From Duganella sp. CF458 (GTDB lineage: Bacteria; Pseudomonadota; Gammaproteobacteria; Burkholderiales; Burkholderiaceae_D): a stretch of DNA of 64,000 nt. This document shows, in pieces, positions 1 to 5,605 of this stretch. The stretch spans positions 1 to 64,000 of the forward strand of contig NZ_FOOF01000009.1 of assembly GCF_900113115.1 (NCBI RefSeq), read 5' to 3'. A program made the translations under genes and the position numbers. A model generated the notes under the pieces. It did no database searches, was not told where the DNA came from, and saw nothing but the letters and a program-made list of their open reading frames with translations. The number at the start of each line of letters is the position of its first letter. Position 1 is the stretch's first letter.

Positions 1-178
1 GCTTGGCGTCCTCCTGAGCGCGGCGCGACGGCTTGCGCCCCTGCCATGCGTAAAAGCCGCTGCGAGAGACATTGAAGACCCTGCAAAGCAAATCCGTCGG
101 GTATCCGTCGAGTCGCACCGACTTCATGAACGCGTACCTGGCAGCGACTCCCTTGCAAAGTACGCCGTTGCTTTTTTT
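1..178 (-). CDS. IS3-family transposase OrfB, N-terminal part only
   Basis: In the -1 frame relative to OrfA the minus strand stays open from the A7 run at 172-178 to the window edge. It reads KGVAARYAF, then MKSVRLDGYP, then VFNVSRSGFYAW, typical of the start of IS3 OrfB before the DDE integrase core. Entry is probably by programmed -1 frameshifting on the A7 run. An ATG at 127 overlapping the OrfA stop codon (ATGA) would also allow a restart. The catalytic DDE residues lie outside the window. Confidence 0.7.
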
Positions 179-432
179 AGCACTTCCTTTTCCATGCGTT
201 CAACGGCCAATTCTTTGCGCAGCCTAGCCACTTCCGCTTCAAGCTCCGCCACGCTGCGACTACCGGGAGCAGCCCCAGTATCATTGCTTCGCTTTGCAGC
301 GTTAACCCAAGTCCCCAGTGTTCCCTTAGGAATGTCAAGCCGCTGCGCGGCTTCCTCCAGTGTCAGTCCCTGTGCGAGGACTAGTTTGACCGCCTCTGCC
401 CGGAACTCCGGTGTGTATGTCTTCGATTTCAT
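124..432 (-). CDS. IS3-family transposase OrfA
   Basis: 102 residues from the ATG at 432, which has a GGGAG ribosome-binding site. The N-terminal half is the helix-turn-helix that binds the IS ends (YTPEFRAEAVKLVL, then LTLEEAAQRLDIPKGTLGTW). The C-terminal half is a leucine-zipper-like coiled coil (AELEAEVARLRKELAVERMEKEVLKK, given here as its heptad pattern of L/V/E residues). It ends 50 bases after the A7 slippery run. In this family OrfA alone acts as regulator, and the OrfAB frameshift product is the transposase. It appears intact. Confidence 0.85.
   Translation of the reverse strand: MKSKTYTPEFRAEAVKLVLAQGLTLEEAAQRLDIPKGTLGTWVNAAKRSNDTGAAPGSRSVAELEAEVARLRKELAVERMEKEVLKKATAYFARESLPGTRS
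172..178 (-). promoter_or_regulatory. A7 slippery run for -1 frameshift
   Basis: The minus strand reads CTA AAA AAA GCA in the OrfA frame, a homopolymeric A run of the kind used by IS3-family elements for -1 ribosomal frameshifting into OrfB. The two frames overlap from here to the OrfA stop at 124, which fits. The frameshift itself is inferred. Confidence 0.6.
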
Positions 433-494
433 AAATGCTTCTCCCGTTGCTAAGTTTAACAAACGAGAGTGTCCGAAAAAGTCAGGTTACCTCA

Positions 495-907
495 CCTTAC
501 CTCGCCCGCGCTGAACGCTTGGCGAAAGCTTTGATTGCAGGAAGGGATTTGGTCCAGCTCGATCAGGTTCGTGAGAGGCAGACACCTTACCATGCATCTA
601 CGGCCAATGGGATTGGGCTTTCCTATGTGTCATCGTGAGTTGATGATTTATGGTGCCAGAGGCGATTGAAGGCTTGAAATCAAAAGAACGTAACGCTCAG
701 CTGCATGGCAGCTGGTCGGTCGCTACCAAGACCCGCACATAGGCGCCAGCTGGAATGCTGACTTGATTCAGCACGCTGCCCCTGCAAATTTACAGAGCAA
801 TTGCGCAACCTAAGGTTGCCAACCGTTCTGTTTAGCGAAGGTTTTCTGGGATGTGAAGCGAAAGCCATGCAGTGCGAACTGCAATTGCTGACAAAATTTG
901 AGGAGTC
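495..907. other. Gene-poor accessory DNA
   Basis: About 410 bases between the IS end and the first candidate small ORF. Open frames exist on both strands, but none combines a good ribosome-binding site with a recognisable protein pattern or high third-position GC. The base composition is lower in GC than the housekeeping genes further right. No tRNA, terminator or clear repeat was seen. Confidence 0.5.
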
Positions 908-973
908 ATGGAAGAGATTATTGAGCGCTGGCGGGAAGCGCACGGCAAACCATTGCCGAAGTTTACGGTCTAG
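908..973 (+). CDS. Candidate 21-residue protein
   Basis: A short ORF (MEEIIERWREAHGKPLPKFTV) with an unusually good ribosome-binding site, GAGGAG about six bases before the ATG. It has an amphipathic acidic/basic helix followed by a KPLPKF segment. Its stop codon overlaps that of the small gene on the other strand at 970. No family is recognised. It may be a real small protein, or the truncated start of a longer gene lost from this region. Confidence 0.25.
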   Translation: MEEIIERWREAHGKPLPKFTV

Positions 974-1158
974 CGAATGCGCAATTCACGGGTGATGACG
1001 GCGGACGCTGGCGTATCGAGAACGCGTGCAATCATTTCCGGAGCACAGCCCCGGTCAAATAGATACCGCACAGCGGCAAGTCGCGACTGCCTGGCCGCGA
1101 TGTCGATTGCCGACCTGGCCAAACTTTGCATGTTGTGGTTCGGCCGGTCGGCATCCAT
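970..1158 (-). CDS. Small unrecognised protein, 62 residues
   Basis: Starts at the ATG at 1158, preceded by ACAGGAG seven bases upstream, a strong ribosome-binding site. The protein is basic and mostly helical (SLARSAIDIAARQSRLAAV, then RYLFDRGCAPEMIARVLD, then TP). It has no signal peptide or membrane segment. The helix-turn pattern, with a conserved-looking RYLFDRG and IARVL, resembles a small DNA-binding or adaptor fold, but no family is assigned. The divergent ORF at 1262 has a similar pattern (LFYGV, AVFNRP), so the two may be related. Confidence 0.5.
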   Translation of the reverse strand: MDADRPNHNMQSLARSAIDIAARQSRLAAVRYLFDRGCAPEMIARVLDTPASAVITRELRIR

Positions 1159-1261
1159 GATGTTCTCCTGTAAGGAGTATGCGCCTTAATGGCAGACCGT
1201 TTGCTTCTTTTTTTTTACCAATGGTGCGTCGTGCTTGGTTGACTGGGAGTAGCCTCGCTTC

Positions 1262-1477
1262 ATGACACGGCGCAAAGACACTATCACGGCTGAAAGACTT
1301 TCTGTTGCGCTGCTAACGCGAGCAGCGTTTGGAACTCAAGCCGGTTTGCGCACAGCCTTGTTTTACGGCGTTCAGGCACTTCTCGCAGAAGCGGTTTTCA
1401 ATCGTCCATTGTCAAGAGTGCGCATTGCAGCGTCAGGAACTGACAACCTGACGGATAGAAGGAAGCATATTCGGTAG
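1262..1477 (+). CDS. Small unrecognised protein, 71 residues
   Basis: Starts MTRRKDTITAERLSVALLT. It is basic and predicted helical. The centre reads AGLRTALFYGV and AEAVFNRPLSRVR, and the tail is basic (TDRRKHIR). The ribosome-binding site is weak and rather distant (GGGAG about 12 bases upstream). It is divergent from the 62-residue gene and shares its layout of an aromatic residue, glycine, hydrophobic helix and proline. It has no known domain and could be a spurious or decaying frame. Confidence 0.35.
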   Translation: MTRRKDTITAERLSVALLTRAAFGTQAGLRTALFYGVQALLAEAVFNRPLSRVRIAASGTDNLTDRRKHIR

Positions 1478-1778
1478 TTGCAGGTACGCAATGCCGATTT
1501 ACTTCGGCGGCCGATGCGCTGTCCTGGCATACGTACGCTACTGTGTTAGCGCTGCTTTTGATCGCCTTTGCGGTGCGCGTAATCCCGACACCAAGCGCGC
1601 GGCATCACGTCTTCATTGGACATGATGCTGACGCCGATGCGGATGGCGAGCCCTGTCAAGCGCGAAAAATTCATGCAGTCGCCAATACAACACGTGTAGC
1701 AGCCGTGTAACTTTCTGTTTGCCACGCATACCTGGACGGCGTACTCTCAAGCTGAGTTACTTGCAAATTGAGGCAATC
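1478..1778. other. Intergenic stretch, no convincing gene
   Basis: About 300 bases without a frame that combines a start signal with a protein-like pattern. It lies within the accessory, gene-poor block. Confidence 0.4.
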
Positions 1779-1997
1779 ATGGACAGCACTTTGCTCAGCA
1801 GCAAGGCTGATGAATGCATTCATCGGATCGAATCGCAAGATGAGCAGCTTAGACACTTGAGGTTCAAGGTAGAGGTACATGCGACGCAGTTGCTAAAGGC
1901 AAGTGGCGCTGAACGGGAATTCGCCTATCAGTTGTACAAGCAATCAATGCGACGGCTGCTAAATTACCTTCAGACAAATTTCATCGACCAGACTTAG
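1779..1997 (+). CDS. Small helical protein of unknown function, 72 residues
   Basis: Uses the ATG at 1779 with GAGG seven bases upstream; the frame is also open further upstream, but without a good site. The protein is almost entirely charged alpha helix (SKADECIHRIESQDEQLRHL, then FKVEVHATQLL, then AYQLYKQSMRRLLNYLQ), with one Cys and no membrane segment. The heptad-like spacing suggests a coiled coil or small helical bundle. No family is recognised. It is isolated, with no operon partner. Confidence 0.45.
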   Translation: MDSTLLSSKADECIHRIESQDEQLRHLRFKVEVHATQLLKASGAEREFAYQLYKQSMRRLLNYLQTNFIDQT

Positions 1998-2515
1998 AGC
2001 TATCTCACGTGGAGCACGTGGTGAAGTGGACAAAGTACGAGCTTGGAATACGGCAGCGGTCGCAAGCCAAACCGCGAGACCGGTGTACTGCTCGATTTGT
2101 CCTAGGCTTTTTCATGGAAGTCCGCCATCTACTGATCGGAAAATGCGCTGGCGATCCGCAGCATCACTTACAGCACGTCTTGCAGGATCTGATGGAAGCT
2201 TGAGATGCCTGTTGCTCTGCGTCGTCCTTGCATACCTCCCTTGCTCAACTGTTGGCGACAAGCCCGCCCATTACCGGCCTTTCTATTGTTCACTTTTGAA
2301 CCAGTCCCTTCAATGCAACAAACTCAACTCGGGCGGGGATTCACGCTCAACTAGTTGATAATGAATTATCATTTGGATACGTTGCAGGAGTGGTTGGTCC
2401 CTTTCTTGTTGCGCTCAGCACCGGCTCTTCAAGCTTGAGTCCTTCAGTTGCTGCAACTGCGTCCAAGTGCGAATCTTGAGACGTAACGATAATCACAATC
2501 AGAGGAGAGCGCGAC
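1998..2515. other. Gene-poor accessory DNA upstream of the cold-shock gene
   Basis: About 515 bases. One frame on the plus strand (2009-2203, GTG start) and another (2026-2358) stay open, but neither has a ribosome-binding site or a recognisable protein. The AT-rich part near 2356 holds a palindrome. The last ~140 bases are probably promoter and 5' leader of the cold-shock gene; long structured leaders are common for this family. Confidence 0.4.
2356..2371. promoter_or_regulatory. AT-rich palindrome resembling a Fur-type box
   Basis: The arms TGATAAT and ATTATCA are perfect inverted repeats separated by GA. The arms are those of a 7-1-7 Fur box, but the spacer here is two bases, not one, so Fur binding is uncertain. 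It lies about 145 bases before the cold-shock gene and could be an operator or part of a promoter. Confidence 0.25.
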
Positions 2516-2725
2516 ATGTCTGTGCAGACTGGTACCGTTAAGTGGTTCAACGATGCAAAGGGATTCGGATTCATTACTCCAGACGGCGGTGGGGGCGACC
2601 TGTTCGCGCATTTTGGGGACATTCAAGCTGACGGTTTCAAAAGCCTGAAGGAGAACCAACGCGTGTCGTTCGAAAAAGGGACCAGCCCGAAAGGCGAGAA
2701 AGCCATCATGATCAGGGCCATCTAA
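2516..2725 (+). CDS. Cold-shock protein, CspA family
   Basis: 69 residues, the normal length for a single cold-shock domain. An AGAGGAGA site lies just before the ATG. It starts [18 protein letters not shown], which includes the RNP1 motif KGFGFI, followed by RNP2 (DLFAHF) after a glycine-rich loop. Later come [15 protein letters not shown] and a hydrophobic end. The protein binds single-stranded RNA/DNA as a small beta barrel and acts as an RNA chaperone, in cold or as a general housekeeping paralogue. It stands alone. Which csp paralogue this is cannot be told from one copy. Confidence 0.9.
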   Translation: MSVQTGTVKWFNDAKGFGFITPDGGGGDLFAHFGDIQADGFKSLKENQRVSFEKGTSPKGEKAIMIRAI

Positions 2726-2741
2726 CAGTGCGGTAGTCGTA

Positions 2742-2781
2742 CTTGGCATCTGGCTCACTCCAAGGGGTAGCGGATGCCAAG
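2742..2781 (+). terminator. Stem-loop downstream of the cold-shock gene
   Basis: CTTGGCATC (2742-2750) pairs with GATGCCAAG (2773-2781) around a 22-base loop, 16 bases after the stop codon. There is no T run, so it is a weak candidate terminator or 3' stabilising hairpin. Confidence 0.3.
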
Positions 2782-3009
2782 CAGGAGCGACGATGCCGAC
2801 GTTTCAATGTGCTGGTTGGCCGATCCCTTTGTCAGAAGACCTCCGCATACTGAAACGGCGAGAGAATGAGACTGTCGAGTTTGGCATCGTCCACAGTATT
2901 TTGAATACAGCATTTGCACTAAGCGGTTCTTAAGTAGACATTTTCCGCAAATTTTGTACGTCAGGCTAAACTAGGGTTTTACTCCATTGGTATCTGACTG
3001 ACTGTGTGC

Positions 3010-3096
3010 GAACCTCATAAGTACGCCTTCTACTCGAACGTGAATCCGGAAGTGGCGTCGCTGTACACCTGCATGGACTTAAAGAAGTCCTGCTGA
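3010..3096 (+). pseudogene. msrP: msrP remnant: C-terminal codons with an internal deletion
   Basis: In frame up to a TGA at 3094-3096 the plus strand reads HKYAFYSNVNPEV followed directly by ASLYTCMDLKKSC. Intact MsrP, the periplasmic molybdopterin methionine-sulfoxide reductase, has a conserved (K/E)YxFYxNVNP segment, then several tens of residues, then a C-terminal (V)A-LY-GMDL. Here the middle is missing and everything N-terminal is gone: an in-frame stop sits at 2995, only a few codons upstream. The last base of the stop is the first base of the msrQ ATG (TGATG), so the ancestral msrPQ coupling is preserved. The rest of msrP was evidently lost, perhaps in the event that created the accessory block to the left. 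The assignment rests on remembered family motifs. Confidence 0.7.
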
Positions 3097-3740
3097 TGGC
3101 CTTCACTCCCACACCGCGCCAGCTGACGGCGATCAAATCCATCGCCTTCATGCTGGCGCTGGTGCCGTTCTTCGCGCTGGCCTACCTGGTTGCGACGGAC
3201 CAGTTGGTCGAACCGCTGCAATACATCACGCGCAATACCGGGTCGTGGACCCTGTACTTCCTGTGCATCACGCTGGCGGTCACTCCGCTGCGCCGCTTGT
3301 CGGGCTGGAACTGGCTGCTCAAACTGCGCCGCATGATGGGGCTGTATGCCTTCTTCTACGCTTTTTTGCACTTCACCACTTTCCTGTGGTTCGATCACTT
3401 CTTCGATGTGCAGGAGATGCTGAAGGACGTCGTCAAGCGGCCGTTTATTACCGTCGGCTTCACTGCCTTCGTTTTGCTGGTGCCGCTGGCTGTGACCAGC
3501 ACCAATGCCATGGTGCGCCGCCTGGGCGGCAAGCGCTGGCAGTTGCTGCATAAGCTGGTGTACGTCATCGCACCGCTGGGTATCTTGCACTTCTGGTGGA
3601 TGCGGGCGGGCAAGCACGACTTCAACAAGCCGATTCTGTTCGGGTTGATCGTGCTGCTCTTGCTTGGGATGCGCGCCTGGTGGGCGCGCGCCGGTAAGCC
3701 GGCAAACATGGGTCGGACCCGAGGGTCCGACCCACGATGA
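3096..3740 (+). CDS. msrQ: MsrQ, heme-binding membrane subunit of the methionine-sulfoxide reductase system
   Basis: 214 residues with about six membrane helices (for example IAFMLALVPFFALAYLVA and GSWTLYFLCITLAVTP), of the ferric-reductase-like YedZ/MsrQ family. Histidines in membrane helices (FLHFTTF, LLHKLVYV and ILHFWW) are the likely heme ligands. MsrQ passes electrons from the inner membrane quinone pool or a flavin reductase to periplasmic MsrP. Its partner gene here is only a remnant, so this copy may be orphaned unless msrP lies elsewhere. The C-terminal tail (MGRTRGSDPR) is encoded by a palindromic repeat and is probably not ancestral. Confidence 0.9.
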   Translation: MAFTPTPRQLTAIKSIAFMLALVPFFALAYLVATDQLVEPLQYITRNTGSWTLYFLCITLAVTPLRRLSGWNWLLKLRRMMGLYAFFYAFLHFTTFLWFDHFFDVQEMLKDVVKRPFITVGFTAFVLLVPLAVTSTNAMVRRLGGKRWQLLHKLVYVIAPLGILHFWWMRAGKHDFNKPILFGLIVLLLLGMRAWWARAGKPANMGRTRGSDPR

Positions 3741-3759
3741 TCTTGCCCGGGCTTACCGG
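3691..3759. repeat. Nested palindromic repeat, copy A
   Basis: Outer arms CCGGTAAGCC (3691-3700) and GGCTTACCGG (3750-3759) are a perfect 10-bp inverted repeat. Inside, GGGTCGGACCC (3710-3720) and GGGTCCGACCC (3723-3733) form a perfect 11-bp inverted repeat with a 2-base loop. The element covers the 3' end of msrQ and stops just before the lysA stop codon. Similar nested elements occur at 40812 and 55929. It may work as a two-way terminator between the convergent genes. Confidence 0.65.
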
Positions 3760-3761
3760 TT

Positions 3762-5030
3762 TTAGCGGATAAGGGATTCCAGCGCGAACAGGTCGGCCGG
3801 GTTTTCGCGCTGGCGCACGATGTGGACTTGGGTGCCGTCAACGATCAGCTCCACGGCGCGGCCGCGGGTGTTGTAGTTGGAGGCCATGGTCATGCCATAG
3901 GCGCCGGCGGTCTTCATCACCAGCAGGTCGCCGGCATCGACGCTCAGCTCGCGGTCGCGGGCCAGCCAGTCGCCGGATTCGCAGATCGGGCCGACCACGT
4001 CGAACATGGCGGCCGCGGCGCCGTTGCGCACCACTGGCTGCATGTCCATCCACGCCTGGTACATCGCGGGACGCGCCATATCGTTCATGGCCGCGTCGAC
4101 GATGCAGAAATTCTTCTCTTCGCCGTGCTTGATGAATTCAACGCGGGTCAGCAGCACGCCGGCGTTGCCGACAATGGAGCGGCCCGGTTCGAAGATCACC
4201 TTGATCGGTGCGCCGCCGTGCTTCTCGTTGCGCCAGGTGTCGATGCGCTTGAACAGGCGCGCCAGGTAGTCGCCGACCGGCACCGGTGCGCCGTCGCCAT
4301 AGTCGATACCGAGGCCGCCGCCGATATCCAGGTGGTGCAGCTGGATGCCTTCGGCGCCCAGGGCGTCGATCAGTTCAATCAGCTTGTCCAGTGCTTCCAG
4401 CAGCGGCGCGTCGTCCAGCAGCTGCGAGCCGATATGGCAGTCGATGCCCGACACGTCCAGGTGCGGCAGCTTGGCGGCCGTGCGGTAGGTTACCAGCGCA
4501 TCGTCGAAGGCTACGCCGAATTTGTTGGCTTTCAGGCCGGTGGCGATGTAGGGGTGGGTCTTGGCGTCTACGTTCGGGTTCACGCGCAGCGAGATGCGCG
4601 CCTTCTTGCCCATGCCGCCTGCCACTTCGTTCAGGCGGTGCAGTTCGGGGATCGATTCGACGTTGAAGCACAGGATGTCGTGTTCCAGCGCCAAGCGCAT
4701 TTCTTCCACGCTCTTGCCGACGCCGGAGAAGATCACTTTCTTCGGGTCACCGCCGGCGGCGATCACGCGCAGCAGTTCGCCGCCCGACACGATGTCGAAG
4801 CCGGCGCCGCGGCGGGCCAGCAGGTCGAGGATGGCAAGGTTGGAGTTCGCCTTCATCGCATAGCACACCAGCGCATCGCGGCCGGCGCAGGCGTTGGCAT
4901 AGGAGTCGAAGTTTTCGGTGAGCTGGGACTTGGAGTAGACGTAGGCGGGGGTGCCGTACTGCGCCGCGATGGAATCGAGCGCGACGCCTTCGGCGTGCAG
5001 CACGCCGTTCTGGTATTCGAAGTGGGACAT
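3762..5030 (-). CDS. lysA: Diaminopimelate decarboxylase
   Basis: 422 residues from the ATG at 5030 (MSHFEYQNGVLHAEG). The protein converts meso-diaminopimelate to L-lysine in the cytosol, the last step of lysine synthesis. It has the fold III PLP-barrel features: YAMKANSNL near residue 56 with the PLP lysine, HIGSQL, GGGLGI, EPGRSIVGNAG and, late, CESGDWLARDR with the active-site Cys from the other subunit. The lptM gene ends four bases upstream of its start, so the two form an operon, an arrangement common in Proteobacteria. It converges on msrQ. Confidence 0.95.
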   Translation of the reverse strand: MSHFEYQNGVLHAEGVALDSIAAQYGTPAYVYSKSQLTENFDSYANACAGRDALVCYAMKANSNLAILDLLARRGAGFDIVSGGELLRVIAAGGDPKKVIFSGVGKSVEEMRLALEHDILCFNVESIPELHRLNEVAGGMGKKARISLRVNPNVDAKTHPYIATGLKANKFGVAFDDALVTYRTAAKLPHLDVSGIDCHIGSQLLDDAPLLEALDKLIELIDALGAEGIQLHHLDIGGGLGIDYGDGAPVPVGDYLARLFKRIDTWRNEKHGGAPIKVIFEPGRSIVGNAGVLLTRVEFIKHGEEKNFCIVDAAMNDMARPAMYQAWMDMQPVVRNGAAAAMFDVVGPICESGDWLARDRELSVDAGDLLVMKTAGAYGMTMASNYNTRGRAVELIVDGTQVHIVRQRENPADLFALESLIR

Positions 5031-5034
5031 AAGC

Positions 5035-5211
5035 TTACTGTTGGGATGCTGGTGGTGTGGACGGAACCGGAGCCGCCGGTGGCGCCACGCCCGGTTTCGC
5101 CTCGGAGGCGGGCTTGGCGGGTCGCTTGGGCATATAGAGGGGGCCGGTTTGGCCGCATCCGGCCAGCAGGGCTGCCATGGTAAGGACAGCAAGTGCGATT
5201 GGGGACTTCAC
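5035..5211 (-). CDS. lptM: LptM (YifL-like) small outer-membrane lipoprotein
   Basis: 58 residues from a GTG at 5211; the frame has no better ATG. The signal peptide ends in the lipobox LLAGC (Cys19) followed by GQTGPLYMP, the signature of the LptM family, and then a Pro/Ala-rich disordered tail. In E. coli LptM helps oxidative maturation of the LPS translocon LptD-LptE. Its place directly before lysA is the usual one. It is short and easily missed, but the lipobox and neighbour make it secure. Confidence 0.85.
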   Translation of the reverse strand: MKSPIALAVLTMAALLAGCGQTGPLYMPKRPAKPASEAKPGVAPPAAPVPSTPPASQQ

Positions 5212-5250
5212 GATTAAAATAGGGGCTTGATAGGAATCTTGGAGTGTAGC

Positions 5251-5583
5251 ATGACCGAATCGGAATTTTTGGACCTGGCCGAGGCGACCCTGGATGCGAT
5301 CGAAGCATCGCTCGACCGCCTGTGCGAGCAGGACATGGTGGATGTGGAGTGCAGCCGCAGCGGCAATGTGCTGGAGATCGAGTTTGTCGAGAACGGATCG
5401 AAGGTGATCATCAACTCGCAGGCGCCGATGCAGGAGCTGTGGGTGGCGGCGCGCTCGGGTGGTTTCCACTATCGCCAGGTGGAGGGCAAGTGGACGGATA
5501 CGCGCCGCGGGACGGAGTTGTATGCGGCGCTGTCGGAGATCGTGACGGAGCAGGGCGGGGCGCCGGTGGTGGTGGCGCCTTAA
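5251..5583 (+). CDS. cyaY: CyaY, bacterial frataxin
   Basis: 110 residues from the ATG at 5251 (MTESEFLDLAEATLD), preceded by GGAG. The N-terminal acidic helix (ESEFLDLAEATLDAIEASLD) and the sheet with NVLEIEFVENGSKVIIN, QELWVAARSGGFHY and W-TDTR fit frataxin. It binds iron and the cysteine desulfurase IscS and tunes Fe-S cluster assembly. It is divergent from lptM-lysA, a conserved neighbour pair, and convergent with mrcA. A longer start at 5227 is open but lacks a ribosome-binding site. Confidence 0.93.
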   Translation: MTESEFLDLAEATLDAIEASLDRLCEQDMVDVECSRSGNVLEIEFVENGSKVIINSQAPMQELWVAARSGGFHYRQVEGKWTDTRRGTELYAALSEIVTEQGGAPVVVAP

Positions 5584-5605
5584 GAACCGCCCATCCGGCG
5601 CCGGT

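Larger units (their letters stand above)
1..494 (-). mobile_element. IS3-family insertion sequence, cut by the left window edge
   Basis: The element reads leftward. It carries OrfA, an overlapping OrfB in the -1 frame and a run of seven A between them, which is the usual IS3-family layout. The outer end is placed at about 494, where the minus strand begins TGAGGTAACCTGAC and soon reaches GGACAC, resembling IS3-type terminal repeats that start with TG. The other end is outside the window, so the inverted repeat cannot be confirmed and no target duplication can be paired. The boundary is therefore an estimate. The element borders a gene-poor accessory stretch. Confidence 0.75.

Noticed and set aside
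2009..2358. Two overlapping plus-strand frames of 64 and 110 codons
   Set aside because: No ribosome-binding site, no domain or protein-like composition, and mutually exclusive frames.
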